A stretch of 60,000 nt of DNA from Strigamia acuminata (lineage: Eukaryota > Arthropoda > Chilopoda > Geophilomorpha > Linotaeniidae): positions 252,501 to 312,500 of the forward strand of contig OX442320.1 of assembly GCA_949358305.1 (NCBI GenBank), written 5' to 3'. The translations under genes were made by a program, and so were the position numbers. Below, piece by piece: positions 25,401 through 40,117 of the stretch (positions are counted from its first letter, which is position 1; each line of letters starts with the position of its first letter). The notes under the pieces are model-generated. The model searched no databases. It had not been told where the DNA came from and saw only the letters and a program-made list of their open reading frames with translations.

Positions 25401-28400
25401 ACTGCGATGTGAAATGAGCTCAAAATTTTTTTTTCAAAATTTATTGCTTGGATGTTGCTAAAACTTACATTGGAGCCTTTTACTAAGGTTTAAACACTAT
25501 TTCTGAATATTCAGAGACATTGGTCTTGTGGTGTTTGTGCTAAGTCAACTGTGATGAGATCAAAAGTCTATTCTCCCAAATCATTGCTTGGATGTTGCTA
25601 AAACTTACATTGAAGGCTTCTACTAAGGTTTAAACACTATTTCTGAACATTCAGAGACATTGGACTTGTGGTGTTTGTGCTAAGTCAACCGTGATGAGAT
25701 CAAAAGTCTATTCTCCCAAATCATTGCTTGGATGTTTCTAAAACTTACATTGGAGCCTTCTACTAAGGTTTAAACACTATTTCTGAATATTCAGAGACAT
25801 TGGTCTTGTGGTGTTTGTGCTAAGTCAACTATGATGAGATCAAAAGTCTATTCTCCCAAATGATTGCTTGGATGTTTCTAAAACTTACATTGGAGCCTTC
25901 TACTAAGGTTTAAACACTATTTCTGAACATTCAGAGACATTGGTCTTGTGGTGTTTGTGCTAAGTTAACTGTGATGAGATCAAAAGTCTATTCTCGCAAA
26001 TCATTGCTTGGATGTTGCTAAAACTTTCCTTGAAGTCTTCTACTAAGGTTTAAACACTATTTCTGAACATTCAGAGACATTGGTCTTGTGGTGTTTGTGC
26101 TAAGTCAACTGCGATGTGAAATGAGCTCAAAATTTTTTTTTCAAAATTTATTGCTTGGATGTTGCTAAAACTTTCATTGGAGCCTTCTACTAAGGTTTAA
26201 ACACTATTTCTGAACATTCAGAGACATTGGTCTTGTGGTGTTTGTGCTAAGTCAACTGTGATGAGATCAAAAGTCTATTCTCCCAAATCATTGCTTGGAT
26301 GTTTCTAAAACTTACATTGGAGCCTTCTACTAAGGTTTAAACACTATTTCTGAACATTCAGAGACATTGGTCTTGTGGTGTTTGTGCTAAGTCAACTATG
26401 ATGAGATCAAAAGTCTATTCTCTCAAATCATTGCTTGGATGTTTCTAAAACTTACATTGGAGCCTTCTACTAAGGTTTAAACACTATTTCTGAACATTCA
26501 GAGACATTGGTCTTGTGGTGTTTGTGCTAAGTCAACTATGATGAGATCAAAAGTCTATTCTCCCAAATCATTACTTGGATGTTTCTAAAACTTACATTGG
26601 AGCCTTCTACTAAGGTTTAAACACTATTTCTGAACATTCAGAGACATTGATCTTGTGGTCTTTGTGCTAAGTCAACTGCAATGTGAAATAAGCTCAAAAT
26701 TTTTTTTTCAAAATTTATTGCTTGGATGTTGCTAAAACTTACATTGAAGGCTTCTACTAAGGTTTAAACACTATTTCTGAACATTCAGAGACATTGGACT
26801 TGTGGTGTTTGTGCTAAGTCAACCGTGATGAGATCAAAAGTCTATTCTCCCAAATCATTGCTTGGATGTTTCTAAAACTTACATTGGAGCCTTCTACTAA
26901 GGTTTAAACACTATTTCTGAATATTCAGAGACATTGGTCTTGTGGTGTTTGTGCTAAGTCAACTATGATGAGATCAAAAGTCTATTCTCCCAAATGATTG
27001 CTTGGATGTTTCTAAAACTTACATTGGAGCCTTCTACTAAGGTTTAAACACTATTTCTGAACATTCAGAGACATTGGTCTTGTGGTGTTTGTGCTAAGTT
27101 AACTGTGATGAGATCAAAAGTCTATTCTCGCAAATCATTGCTTGGATGTTGCTAAAACTTCCCTTGAAGTCTTCTACTAAGGTTTAAACACTATTTCTGA
27201 ACATTCAGAGACATTGGTCTTGTGGTGTTTGTGCTAAGTCAACTGCGATGTGAAATGAGCTCAAAATTTTTTTTTCAAAATTTATTGCTTGGATGTTGCT
27301 AAAACTTTCATTGGAGCCTTCTACTAAAGTTTAAACACTATTTCTGAACATTCAGAGACATTGGTCTTGTGGTGTTTGTGCTAAGTCAACTGTGATGAGA
27401 TCAAAAGTCTATTCTCCCAAATCATTGCTTGGATGTTTCTAAAACTTACATTGGAGCCTTCTACTAAGGTTTAAACACTATTTCTGAACATTCAGAGACA
27501 TTGGTCTTGTGGTGTTTGTGCTAAGTCAACTATGATGAGATCAAAAGTCTATTCTCCCAAATCATTGCTTGGATGTTTCTAAAACTTACATTGGAGCCTT
27601 CTACTAAGGTTTAAACACTATTTCTGAACATTCAGAGACATTGGTCTTGTGGTGTTTGTGCTAAGTCAACTATGATGAGATCAAAAGTCTATTCTCCCAA
27701 ATCATTGCTTGGATGTTTCTAAAACTTACATTGGAGCCTTCTACTAAGGTTTAAACACTATTTCTGAACATTCAGAGACATTGGTCTTGTGGTGTTTGTG
27801 CTAAGTCAACTGCGATGTGAAATGAGCTCAAAATTTTTTTTTCAAAATTTATTGCTTGGATGTTGCTAAAACTTCCCTTGAAGTCTTCTACTAAGGTTTA
27901 AACACTATTTCTGAACATTCAGAGACATTGGTCTTGTGGTGTTTGTGCTAAGTCAACTGCGATGTGAAATGAGCTCAAAATTTTTTTTTCAAAATTTATT
28001 GCTTGGATGTTGCTAAAACTTTCATTGGAGCCTTCTACTAAGGTTTAAACACTATTTCTGAACATTCAGAGACATTGGTCTTGTGGTGTTTGTGCTAAGT
28101 CAACTGTGATGAGATCAAAAGTCTATTCTCCCAAATCATTGCTTGGATGTTTCTAAAACTTACATTGGAGCCTTCTACTAAGGTTTAAACACTATTTCTG
28201 AACATTCAGAGACATTGGTCTTGTGGTGTTTGTGCTAAGTCAACTATGATGAGATCAAAAGTCTATTCTCCCAAATCATTGCTTGGATGTTTCTAAAACT
28301 TACATTGGAGCCTTCTACTAAGGTTTAAACACTATTTCTGAACATTCAGAGACATTGGTCTTGTGGTGTTTGTGCTAAGTCAACTATGATGAGATCAAAA

Positions 28401-30189
28401 GTCTATTCTCCCAAATCATTGCTTGGATGTTTCTAAAACTTACATTGGAGCCTTCTACTAAGGTTTAAACACTATTTCTGAACATTCAGAGACATTGGTC
28501 TTGTGGTGTTTGTGCTAAGTCAACTGCGATGTGAAATGAGCTCAAAATTTTTTTTTCAAAATTTATTGCTTGGATGTTGCTAAAACTTACATTGGAGCCT
28601 TTTACTAAGGTTTAAACACTATTTCTGAATATTCAGAGACATTGGTCTTGTGGTGTTTGTGCTAAGTCAACTGTGATGAGATCAAAAGTCTATTCTCCCA
28701 AATCATTGCTTGGATGTTTCTAAAACTTACATTGGAGCCTTCTACTAAGGTTTAAACACTATTTCTGAACATTCAGAGACATTGGTCTTGTGGTGTTTGT
28801 GCTAAGTCAACTATGATGAGATCAAAAGTCTATTCTCCCAAATCATTGCTTGGATGTTTCTAAAACTTACATTGGAGCCTTCTACTAAGGTTTAAACACT
28901 ATTTCTGAACATTCAGAGACATTGGTCTTGTGGTGTTTGTGCTAAGTCAACTGCGATGTGAAATGAGCTCAAAATTTTTTTTTTCAAAATTTATTGCTTG
29001 GATGTTGCTAAAACTTACATTGGAGCCTTCTACTAAGGTTTAAACACTATTTCTGAAAATTCAGAGACATTGGTCTTGTGGTGTTTGTGCTAAGTCAACT
29101 GTGATGAGATCAAAAGTCTATTCTCTCAAATCATTGCTTGGATGTTTCTAAAACTTACATTGGAGCCTTCTACTAAGGTTTAAACACTATTTCTGAACAT
29201 TCAGAGACATTGATCTTGTGGTCTTTGTGCTAAGTCAACTGCAATGTGAAATAAGCTCAAAATTTTTTTTTCAAAATTTATTGCTTGGATGTTGCTAAAA
29301 CTTACATTGAAGGCTTCTACTAAGGTTTAAACACTATTTCTGAACATTCAGAGACATTGGTCTTGTGGTGTTTGTGCTAAGTCAACTATGATGAGATCAA
29401 AAGTCTATTCTCCCAAATCATTGCTTGGATGTTGCTAAAACTTACATTGAAGGCTTCTACTAAGGTTTAAACACTATTTCTGAACATTCAGAGACATTGG
29501 TCTTGTGGTGTTTGTGCTAAGTCAACTATGATGAGATCAAAAGTCTATTCTCCCAAATCATTGCTTGGATGTTTCTAAAACTTACATTGGAGCCTTCTAC
29601 TAAGGTTTAAACACTATTTCTGAACATTCAGAGACATTGGTCTTGTGGTGTTTGTGCTAAGTCAACTGCGATGTGAAATGAGCTCAAAATTTTTTTTTTC
29701 AAAATTTATTGCTTGGATGTTGCTAAAACTTACATTGGAGCCTTCTACTAAGGTTTAAACACTATTTCTGAAAATTCAGAGACATTGGTCTTGTGGTGTT
29801 TGTGCTAAGTCAACTGTGATGAGATCAAAAGTCTATTCTCTCAAATCATTGCTTGGATGTTTCTAAAACTTACATTGGAGCCTTCTACTAAGGTTTAAAC
29901 ACTATTTCTGAACATTCAGAGACATTGATCTTGTGGTCTTTGTGCTAAGTCAACTGCAATGTGAAATAAGCTCAAAATTTTTTTTTCAAAATTTATTGCT
30001 TGGATGTTGCTAAAACTTACATTGAAGGCTTCTACTAAGGTTTAAACACTATTTCTGAACATTCAGAGACATTGGTCTTGTGGTGTTTGTGCTAAGTCAA
30101 CTATGATGAGATCAAAAGTCTATTCTCCCAAATCATTGCTTGGATGTTTCTAAAACTTACATTGGAGCCTTCTACTAAGGTTTAAACAC

Positions 30190-33100
30190 TATTTCTGAAC
30201 ATTCAGAGACATTGGTCTTGTGGTGTTTGTGCTAAGTCAACTATGATGAGATCAAAAGTCTATTCTCCCAAATCATTGCTTGGATGTTTCTAAAACTTAC
30301 ATTGGAGCCTTCTACTAAGGTTTAAACACTATTTCTGAACATTCAGAGACATTGGTCTTGTGGTGTTTGTGCTAAGTCAACTGCGATGTGAAATGAGCTC
30401 AAAATTTTTTTTTCAAAATTTATTGCTTGGATGTTGCTAAAACTTACATTGGAGCCTTTTACTAAGGTTTAAACACTATTTCTGAATATTCAGAGACATT
30501 GGTCTTGTGGTGTTTGTGCTAAGTCAACTGTGATGAGATCAAAAGTCTATTCTCCCAAATCATTGCTTGGATGTTTCTAAAACTTACATTGGAGCCTTCT
30601 ACTAAGGTTTAAACACTATTTCTGAACATTCAGAGACATTGGTCTTGTGGTGTTTGTGCTAAGTCAACTATGATGAGATCAAAAGTCTATTCTCCCAAAT
30701 GATTGCTTGGATGTTTCTAAAACTTACATTGGAGCCTTCTACTAAGGTTTAAACACTATTTCTGAACATTCAGAGACATTGGTCTTGTGGTGTTTGTGCT
30801 AAGTCAACTATGATGAGATCAAAAGTCTATTCTCCCAAATGATTGCTTGGATGTTTCTAAAACTTACATTGGAGCCTTCTACTAAGGTTTAAACACTATT
30901 TCTGAACATTCAGAGACATTGGTCTTGTGGTGTTTGTTCTAAGTCAACTATGATGAGATCAAAAGTCTATTCTCCCAAATCATTGCTTGGATGTTTCTAA
31001 AACTTACATTGGAGCCTTCTACTAAGGTTTAAACACTATTTCTGAACATTCAGAGACATTGGTCTTGTGGTGTTTGTGCTAAGTCAACTGCAATGTGAAA
31101 TGAGCTCAAAATTTTTTTTTTCAAAATTTATTGCTTGGATGTTGCTAAAACTTACATTGGAGCCTTCTACTAAGGTTTAAACACTATTTCTGAACATTCA
31201 GAGACATTGGTCTTGTGGTGTTTGTGCTAAGTCAACTGTGATGAGATCAAAAGTCTATTCTCTCAAATCATTGCTTGGATGTTTCTAAAACTTACATTGG
31301 AGCCTTCTACTAAGGTTTAAACACTATTTCTGAACATTCAGAGACATTGATCTTGTGGTCTTTGTGCTAAGTCAACTGCAATGTGAAATAAGCTCAAAAT
31401 TTTTTTTTCAAAATTTATTGCTTGGATGTTGCTAAAACTTACATTGAAGGCTTCTACTAAGGTTTAAACACTATTTCTGAACATTCAGAGACATTGGACT
31501 TGTGGTGTTTGTGCTAAGTCAACTATGATGAGATCAAAAGTCTATTCTCCCAAATGATTGCTTGGATGTTTCTAAAACTTACATTGGAGCCTTCTACTAA
31601 GGTTTAAACACTATTTCTGAACATTCAGAGACATTGGACTTGTGGTGTTTGTGCTAAGTCAACTGTGATGAGATCAAAAGTCTATTCTCCCAAATCATTG
31701 CTTGGATGTTTCTAAAACTTACATTGGAGCCTTCTACTAAGGTTTAAACACTATTTCTGAACATTCAGAGACATTGGTCTTGTGGTGTTTGTGCTAAGTC
31801 AACTATGATGAGATCAAAAGTCTATTCTCCCAAATCATTGCTTGGATGTTTCTAAAACTTACATTGGAGCCTTCTACTAAGGTTTAAACACTATTTCTGA
31901 ACATTCAGAGACATTGGTCTTGTGGTGTTTGTGCTAAGTCAACTATGATGAGATCAAAAGTCTATTCTCCCAAATCATTGCTTGGATGTTTCTAAAACTT
32001 ACATTGGAGCCTTCTACTAAGGTTTAAACACTATTTCTGAACATTCAGAGACATTGGTCTTGTGGTGTTTGTGCTAAGTCAACTGCGATGTGAAATGAGC
32101 TCAAAATTTTTTTTTCAAAATTTATTGCTTGGATGTTGCTAAAACTTACATTGGAGCCTTTTACTAAGGTTTAAACACTATTTCTGAATATTCAGAGACA
32201 TTGGTCTTGTGGTGTTTGTGCTAAGTCAACTGTGATGAGATCAAAAGTCTATTCTCCCAAATCATTGCTTGGATGTTTCTAAAACTTACATTGGAGCCTT
32301 CTACTAAGGTTTAAACACTATTTCTGAACATTCAGAGACATTGGTCTTGTGGTGTTTGTGCTAAGTCAACTATGATGAGATCAAAAGTCTATTCTCCCAA
32401 ATGATTGCTTGGATGTTTCTAAAACTTACATTGGAGCCTTCTACTAAGGTTTAAACACTATTTCTGAACATTCAGAGACATTGGTCTTGTGGTGTTTGTG
32501 CTAAGTCAACTATGATGAGATCAAAAGTCTATTCTCCCAAATCATTGCTTGGATGTTTCTAAAACTTACATTGGAGCCTTCTACTAAGGTTTAAACACTA
32601 TTTCTAAACATTCAGAGACATTGGTCTTGTGGTGTTTGTGCTAAGTCAACTGCGATGTGAAATGAGCTCAAAATTTTTTTTTCAAAATTTATTGCTTGGA
32701 TGTTGCTAAAACTTACATTGGAGCCTTCTACTAAGGTTTAAACACTATTTCTGAACATTCAGAGACATTGGTCTCGTGGTGTTTGTGCTAAGTCAACTAT
32801 GATGAGATCAAAAGTCTATTCTCCCAAATGATTGCTTGGATGTTTCTAAAACTTACATTGGAGCCTTCTACTAAGGTTTAAACACTATTTCTGAACATTC
32901 AGAGACATTGGTCTTGTGGTGTTTGTGCTAAGTCAACTATGATGAGATCAAAAGTCTATTCTCCCAAATCATTACTTGGATGTTTCTAAAACTTACATTG
33001 GAGCCTTCTACTAAGGTTTAAACACTATTTCTGAACATTCAGAGACATTGATCTTGTGGTCTTTGTGCTAAGTCAACTGCAATGTGAAATAAGCTCAAAT

Positions 33101-35153
33101 TTTTTTTTTCAAAATTTATTGCTTGGATGTTGCTAAAACTTACATTGAAGGCTTCTACTAAGGTTTAAACACTATTTCTGAACATTCAGAGACATTGGAC
33201 TTGTGGTGTTTGTGCTAAGTCAACCGTGATGAGATCAAAAGTCTATTCTCCCAAATCATTGCTTGGATGTTTCTAAAACTTACATTGGAGCCTTCTACTA
33301 AGGTTTAAACACTATTTCTGAATATTCAGAGACATTGGTCTTGTGGTGTTTGTGCTAAGTCAACTATGATGAGATCAAAAGTCTATTCTCCCAAATGATT
33401 GCTTGGATGTTTCTAAAACTTACATTGGAGCCTTCTACTAAGGTTTAAACACTATTTCTGAACATTCAGAGACATTGGTCTTGTGGTGTTTGTGCTAAGT
33501 TAACTGTGATGAGATCAAAAGTCTATTCTTGCAAATCATTGCTTGGATGTTGCTAAAACTTCCCTTGAAGTCTTCTACTAAGGTTTAAACACTATTTCTG
33601 AACATTCAGAGACATTGGTCTTGTGGTGTTTGTGCTAAGTCAACTGCGATGTGAAATGAGCTCAAAATTTTTTTTTCAAAATTTATTGCTTGGATGTTGC
33701 TAAAACTTTCATTGGAGCCTTCTACTAAGGTTTAAACACTATTTCTGAACATTCAGAGACATTGGTCTTGTGGTGTTTGTGCTAAGTCAACTGTGATGAG
33801 ATCAAAAGTCTATTCTCCCAAATCATTGCTTGGATGTTTCTAAAACTTACATTGGAGCCTTCTACTAAGGTTTAAACACTATTTCTGAACATTCAGAGAC
33901 ATTGGTCTTGTGGTGTTTGTGCTAAGTCAACTATGATGAGATCAAAAGTCTATTCTCCCAAATCATTGCTTGGATGTTTCTAAAACTTACATTGGAGCCT
34001 TCTACTAAGGTTTAAACATTATTTCTGAACATTCAGAGACATTGGTCTTGTGGTGTTTGTGCTAAGTCAACTATGATGAGATCAAAAGTCTATTCTCCCA
34101 AATCATTGCTTGGATGTTTCTAAAACTTACATTGGAGCCTTCTACTAAGGTTTAAACACTATTTCTGAACATTTAGAGACATTGGTCTTGTGGTGTTTGT
34201 GCTAAGTCAACTGCGATGTGAAATGAGCTCAAAATTTTTTTTTCAAAATTTATTGCTTGGATGTTGCTAAAACTTACATTGGAGCCTTTTACTAAGGTTT
34301 AAACACTATTTCTGAATATTCAGAGACATTGGTCTTGTGGTGTTTGTGCTAAGTCAACTGTGATGAGATCAAAAGTCTATTCTCCCAAATCATTGCTTGG
34401 ATGTTGCTAAAACTTACATTGAAGGCTTCTACTAAGGTTTAAACACTATTTCTGAACATTCAGAGACATTGGACTTGTGGTGTTTGTGCTAAGTCAACCG
34501 TGATGAGATCAAAAGTCTATTCTCCCAAATCATTGCTTGGATGTTTCTAAAACTTACATTGGAGCCTTCTACTAAGGTTTAAACACTATTTCTGAATATT
34601 CAGAGACATTGGTCTTGTGGTGTTTGTGCTAAGTCAACTATGATGAGATCAAAAGTCTATTCTCCCAAATGATTGCTTGGATGTTTCTAAAACTTACATT
34701 GGAGCCTTCTACTAAGGTTTAAACACTATTTCTGAACATTCAGAGACATTGGTCTTGTGGTGTTTGTGCTAAGTTAACTGTGATGAGATCAAAAGTCTAT
34801 TCTCGCAAATCATTGCTTGGATGTTGCTAAAACTTCCCTTGAAGTCTTCTACTAAGGTTTAAACACTATTTCTGAACATTCAGAGACATTGGTCTTGTGG
34901 TGTTTGTGCTAAGTCAACTGCGATGTGAAATGAGCTCAAAATTTTTTTTTCAAAATTTATTGCTTGGATGTTGCTAAAACTTTCATTGGAGCCTTCTACT
35001 AAGGTTTAAACACTATTTCTGAACATTCAGAGACATTGGTCTTGTGGTGTTTGTGCTAAGTCAACTGTGATGAGATCAAAAGTCTATTCTCCCAAATCAT
35101 TGCTTGGATGTTTCTAAAACTTACATTGGAGCCTTCTACTAAGGTTTAAACAC
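30190..35153 (+). repeat. 4,964-bp tandem duplication, copy 1 (approximate limits)
   Basis: Offset 4964 links 'gccttttac' at 30457/35421 and 34287/39251, 'ggtctcgtgg' at 32773/37737 and 'aaacattattt' at 34019/38983. It also links two other rare variants near 33.1/38.05 kb and 33.5/38.5 kb ('ctcaaatttt' and 'tctattcttgc'). Agreement begins near 30.15 kb. Confidence 0.83.
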
Positions 35154-38100
35154 TATTTCTGAACATTCAGAGACATTGGTCTTGTGGTGTTTGTGCTAAG
35201 TCAACTATGATGAGATCAAAAGTCTATTCTCCCAAATCATTGCTTGGATGTTTCTAAAACTTACATTGGAGCCTTCTACTAAGGTTTAAACACTATTTCT
35301 GAACATTCAGAGACATTGGTCTTGTGGTGTTTGTGCTAAGTCAACTGCGATGTGAAATGAGCTCAAAATTTTTTTTTCAAAATTTATTGCTTGGATGTTG
35401 CTAAAACTTACATTGGAGCCTTTTACTAAGGTTTAAACACTATTTCTGAATATTCAGAGACATTGGTCTTGTGGTGTTTGTGCTAAGTCAACTGTGATGA
35501 GATCAAAAGTCTATTCTCCCAAATCATTGCTTGGATGTTTCTAAAACTTACATTGGAGCCTTCTACTAAGGTTTAAACACTATTTCTGAACATTCAGAGA
35601 CATTGGTCTTGTGGTGTTTGTGCTAAGTCAACTATGATGAGATCAAAAGTCTATTCTCCCAAATGATTGCTTGGATGTTTCTAAAACTTACATTGGAGCC
35701 TTCTACTAAGGTTTAAACACTATTTCTGAACATTCAGAGACATTGGTCTTGTGGTGTTTGTGCTAAGTCAACTATGATGAGATCAAAAGTCTATTCTCCC
35801 AAATGATTGCTTGGATGTTTCTAAAACTTACATTGGAGCCTTCTACTAAGGTTTAAACACTATTTCTGAACATTCAGAGACATTGGTCTTGTGGTGTTTG
35901 TTCTAAGTCAACTATGATGAGATCAAAAGTCTATTCTCCCAAATCATTGCTTGGATGTTTCTAAAACTTACATTGGAGCCTTCTACTAAGGTTTAAACAC
36001 TATTTCTGAACATTCAGAGACATTGGTCTTGTGGTGTTTGTGCTAAGTCAACTGCAATGTGAAATGAGCTCAAAATTTTTTTTTTCAAAATTTATTGCTT
36101 GGATGTTGCTAAAACTTACATTGGAGCCTTCTACTAAGGTTTAAACACTATTTCTGAACATTCAGAGACATTGGTCTTGTGGTGTTTGTGCTAAGTCAAC
36201 TGTGATGAGATCAAAAGTCTATTCTCTCAAATCATTGCTTGGATGTTTCTAAAACTTACATTGGAGCCTTCTACTAAGGTTTAAACACTATTTCTGAACA
36301 TTCAGAGACATTGATCTTGTGGTCTTTGTGCTAAGTCAACTGCAATGTGAAATAAGCTCAAAATTTTTTTTTCAAAATTTATTGCTTGGATGTTGCTAAA
36401 ACTTACATTGAAGGCTTCTACTAAGGTTTAAACACTATTTCTGAACATTCAGAGACATTGGACTTGTGGTGTTTGTGCTAAGTCAACTATGATGAGATCA
36501 AAAGTCTATTCTCCCAAATGATTGCTTGGATGTTTCTAAAACTTACATTGGAGCCTTCTACTAAGGTTTAAACACTATTTCTGAACATTCAGAGACATTG
36601 GACTTGTGGTGTTTGTGCTAAGTCAACTGTGATGAGATCAAAAGTCTATTCTCCCAAATCATTGCTTGGATGTTTCTAAAACTTACATTGGAGCCTTCTA
36701 CTAAGGTTTAAACACTATTTCTGAACATTCAGAGACATTGGTCTTGTGGTGTTTGTGCTAAGTCAACTATGATGAGATCAAAAGTCTATTCTCCCAAATC
36801 ATTGCTTGGATGTTTCTAAAACTTACATTGGAGCCTTCTACTAAGGTTTAAACACTATTTCTGAACATTCAGAGACATTGGTCTTGTGGTGTTTGTGCTA
36901 AGTCAACTATGATGAGATCAAAAGTCTATTCTCCCAAATCATTGCTTGGATGTTTCTAAAACTTACATTGGAGCCTTCTACTAAGGTTTAAACACTATTT
37001 CTGAACATTCAGAGACATTGGTCTTGTGGTGTTTGTGCTAAGTCAACTGCGATGTGAAATGAGCTCAAAATTTTTTTTTCAAAATTTATTGCTTGGATGT
37101 TGCTAAAACTTACATTGGAGCCTTTTACTAAGGTTTAAACACTATTTCTGAATATTCAGAGACATTGGTCTTGTGGTGTTTGTGCTAAGTCAACTGTGAT
37201 GAGATCAAAAGTCTATTCTCCCAAATCATTGCTTGGATGTTTCTAAAACTTACATTGGAGCCTTCTACTAAGGTTTAAACACTATTTCTGAACATTCAGA
37301 GACATTGGTCTTGTGGTGTTTGTGCTAAGTCAACTATGATGAGATCAAAAGTCTATTCTCCCAAATGATTGCTTGGATGTTTCTAAAACTTACATTGGAG
37401 CCTTCTACTAAGGTTTAAACACTATTTCTGAACATTCAGAGACATTGGTCTTGTGGTGTTTGTGCTAAGTCAACTATGATGAGATCAAAAGTCTATTCTC
37501 CCAAATCATTGCTTGGATGTTTCTAAAACTTACATTGGAGCCTTCTACTAAGGTTTAAACACTATTTCTAAACATTCAGAGACATTGGTCTTGTGGTGTT
37601 TGTGCTAAGTCAACTGCGATGTGAAATGAGCTCAAAATTTTTTTTTCAAAATTTATTGCTTGGATGTTGCTAAAACTTACATTGGAGCCTTCTACTAAGG
37701 TTTAAACACTATTTCTGAACATTCAGAGACATTGGTCTCGTGGTGTTTGTGCTAAGTCAACTATGATGAGATCAAAAGTCTATTCTCCCAAATGATTGCT
37801 TGGATGTTTCTAAAACTTACATTGGAGCCTTCTACTAAGGTTTAAACACTATTTCTGAACATTCAGAGACATTGGTCTTGTGGTGTTTGTGCTAAGTCAA
37901 CTATGATGAGATCAAAAGTCTATTCTCCCAAATCATTACTTGGATGTTTCTAAAACTTACATTGGAGCCTTCTACTAAGGTTTAAACACTATTTCTGAAC
38001 ATTCAGAGACATTGATCTTGTGGTCTTTGTGCTAAGTCAACTGCAATGTGAAATAAGCTCAAATTTTTTTTTTCAAAATTTATTGCTTGGATGTTGCTAA

Positions 38101-40117
38101 AACTTACATTGAAGGCTTCTACTAAGGTTTAAACACTATTTCTGAACATTCAGAGACATTGGACTTGTGGTGTTTGTGCTAAGTCAACCGTGATGAGATC
38201 AAAAGTCTATTCTCCCAAATCATTGCTTGGATGTTTCTAAAACTTACATTGGAGCCTTCTACTAAGGTTTAAACACTATTTCTGAATATTCAGAGACATT
38301 GGTCTTGTGGTGTTTGTGCTAAGTCAACTATGATGAGATCAAAAGTCTATTCTCCCAAATGATTGCTTGGATGTTTCTAAAACTTACATTGGAGCCTTCT
38401 ACTAAGGTTTAAACACTATTTCTGAACATTCAGAGACATTGGTCTTGTGGTGTTTGTGCTAAGTTAACTGTGATGAGATCAAAAGTCTATTCTTGCAAAT
38501 CATTGCTTGGATGTTGCTAAAACTTCCCTTGAAGTCTTCTACTAAGGTTTAAACACTATTTCTGAACATTCAGAGACATTGGTCTTGTGGTGTTTGTGCT
38601 AAGTCAACTGCGATGTGAAATGAGCTCAAAATTTTTTTTTCAAAATTTATTGCTTGGATGTTGCTAAAACTTTCATTGGAGCCTTCTACTAAGGTTTAAA
38701 CACTATTTCTGAACATTCAGAGACATTGGTCTTGTGGTGTTTGTGCTAAGTCAACTGTGATGAGATCAAAAGTCTATTCTCCCAAATCATTGCTTGGATG
38801 TTTCTAAAACTTACATTGGAGCCTTCTACTAAGGTTTAAACACTATTTCTGAACATTCAGAGACATTGGTCTTGTGGTGTTTGTGCTAAGTCAACTATGA
38901 TGAGATCAAAAGTCTATTCTCCCAAATCATTGCTTGGATGTTTCTAAAACTTACATTGGAGCCTTCTACTAAGGTTTAAACATTATTTCTGAACATTCAG
39001 AGACATTGGTCTTGTGGTGTTTGTGCTAAGTCAACTATGATGAGATCAAAAGTCTATTCTCCCAAATCATTGCTTGGATGTTTCTAAAACTTACATTGGA
39101 GCCTTCTACTAAGGTTTAAACACTATTTCTGAACATTTAGAGACATTGGTCTTGTGGTGTTTGTGCTAAGTCAACTGCGATGTGAAATGAGCTCAAAATT
39201 TTTTTTTCAAAATTTATTGCTTGGATGTTGCTAAAACTTACATTGGAGCCTTTTACTAAGGTTTAAACACTATTTCTGAATATTCAGAGACATTGGTCTT
39301 GTGGTGTTTGTGCTAAGTCAACTGTGATGAGATCAAAAGTCTATTCTCCCAAATCATTGCTTGGATGTTGCTAAAACTTACATTGAAGGCTTCTACTAAG
39401 GTTTAAACACTATTTCTGAACATTCAGAGACATTGGACTTGTGGTGTTTGTGCTAAGTCAACCGTGATGAGATCAAAAGTCTATTCTCCCAAATCATTGC
39501 TTGGATGTTTCTAAAACTTACATTGGAGCCTTCTACTAAGGTTTAAACACTATTTCTGAATATTCAGAGACATTGGTCTTGTGGTGTTTGTGCTAAGTCA
39601 ACTATGATGAGATCAAAAGTCTATTCTCCCAAATGATTGCTTGGATGTTTCTAAAACTTACATTGGAGCCTTCTACTAAGGTTTAAACACTATTTCTGAA
39701 CATTCAGAGACATTGGTCTTGTGGTGTTTGTGCTAAGTTAACTGTGATGAGATCAAAAGTCTATTCTCGCAAATCATTGCTTGGATGTTGCTAAAACTTC
39801 CCTTGAAGTCTTCTACTAAGGTTTAAACACTATTTCTGAACATTCAGAGACATTGGTCTTGTGGTGTTTGTGCTAAGTCAACTGCGATGTGAAATGAGCT
39901 CAAAATTTTTTTTTCAAAATTTATTGCTTGGATGTTGCTAAAACTTTCATTGGAGCCTTCTACTAAGGTTTAAACACTATTTCTGAACATTCAGAGACAT
40001 TGGTCTTGTGGTGTTTGTGCTAAGTCAACTGTGATGAGATCAAAAGTCTATTCTCCCAAATCATTGCTTGGATGTTTCTAAAACTTACATTGGAGCCTTC
40101 TACTAAGGTTTAAACAC
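35154..40117 (+). repeat. 4,964-bp tandem duplication, copy 2 (approximate limits)
   Basis: This is the second unit. The junction lies somewhere in 35.07-35.35 kb, where both parent alignments fit. Agreement with copy 1 ends at about 40.3 kb, where copy 1 has a type B linker (about 35346) and copy 2 has type A. No insertion or deletion was seen between the copies across the markers checked. Confidence 0.82.

Larger units (their letters stand above)
8090..27850 (+). repeat. 19,761-bp tandem segmental duplication, first copy
   Basis: The segment is repeated immediately downstream. Offset 19761 holds at the 'cttcccttgaag' variant (8111 and 27872), 'gccttttac' (8839/28600, 10696/30457, 14526/34287), 'tctgaaaatt' (9291/29052), 'ggtctcgtgg' (13012/32773) and the rare 'aaacattattt' (14258/34019). 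The match begins at 8090 and not earlier, and the copy junction is at about 27851. This copy contains a 4,412-bp internal duplication that the second copy lacks. Confidence 0.88.
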
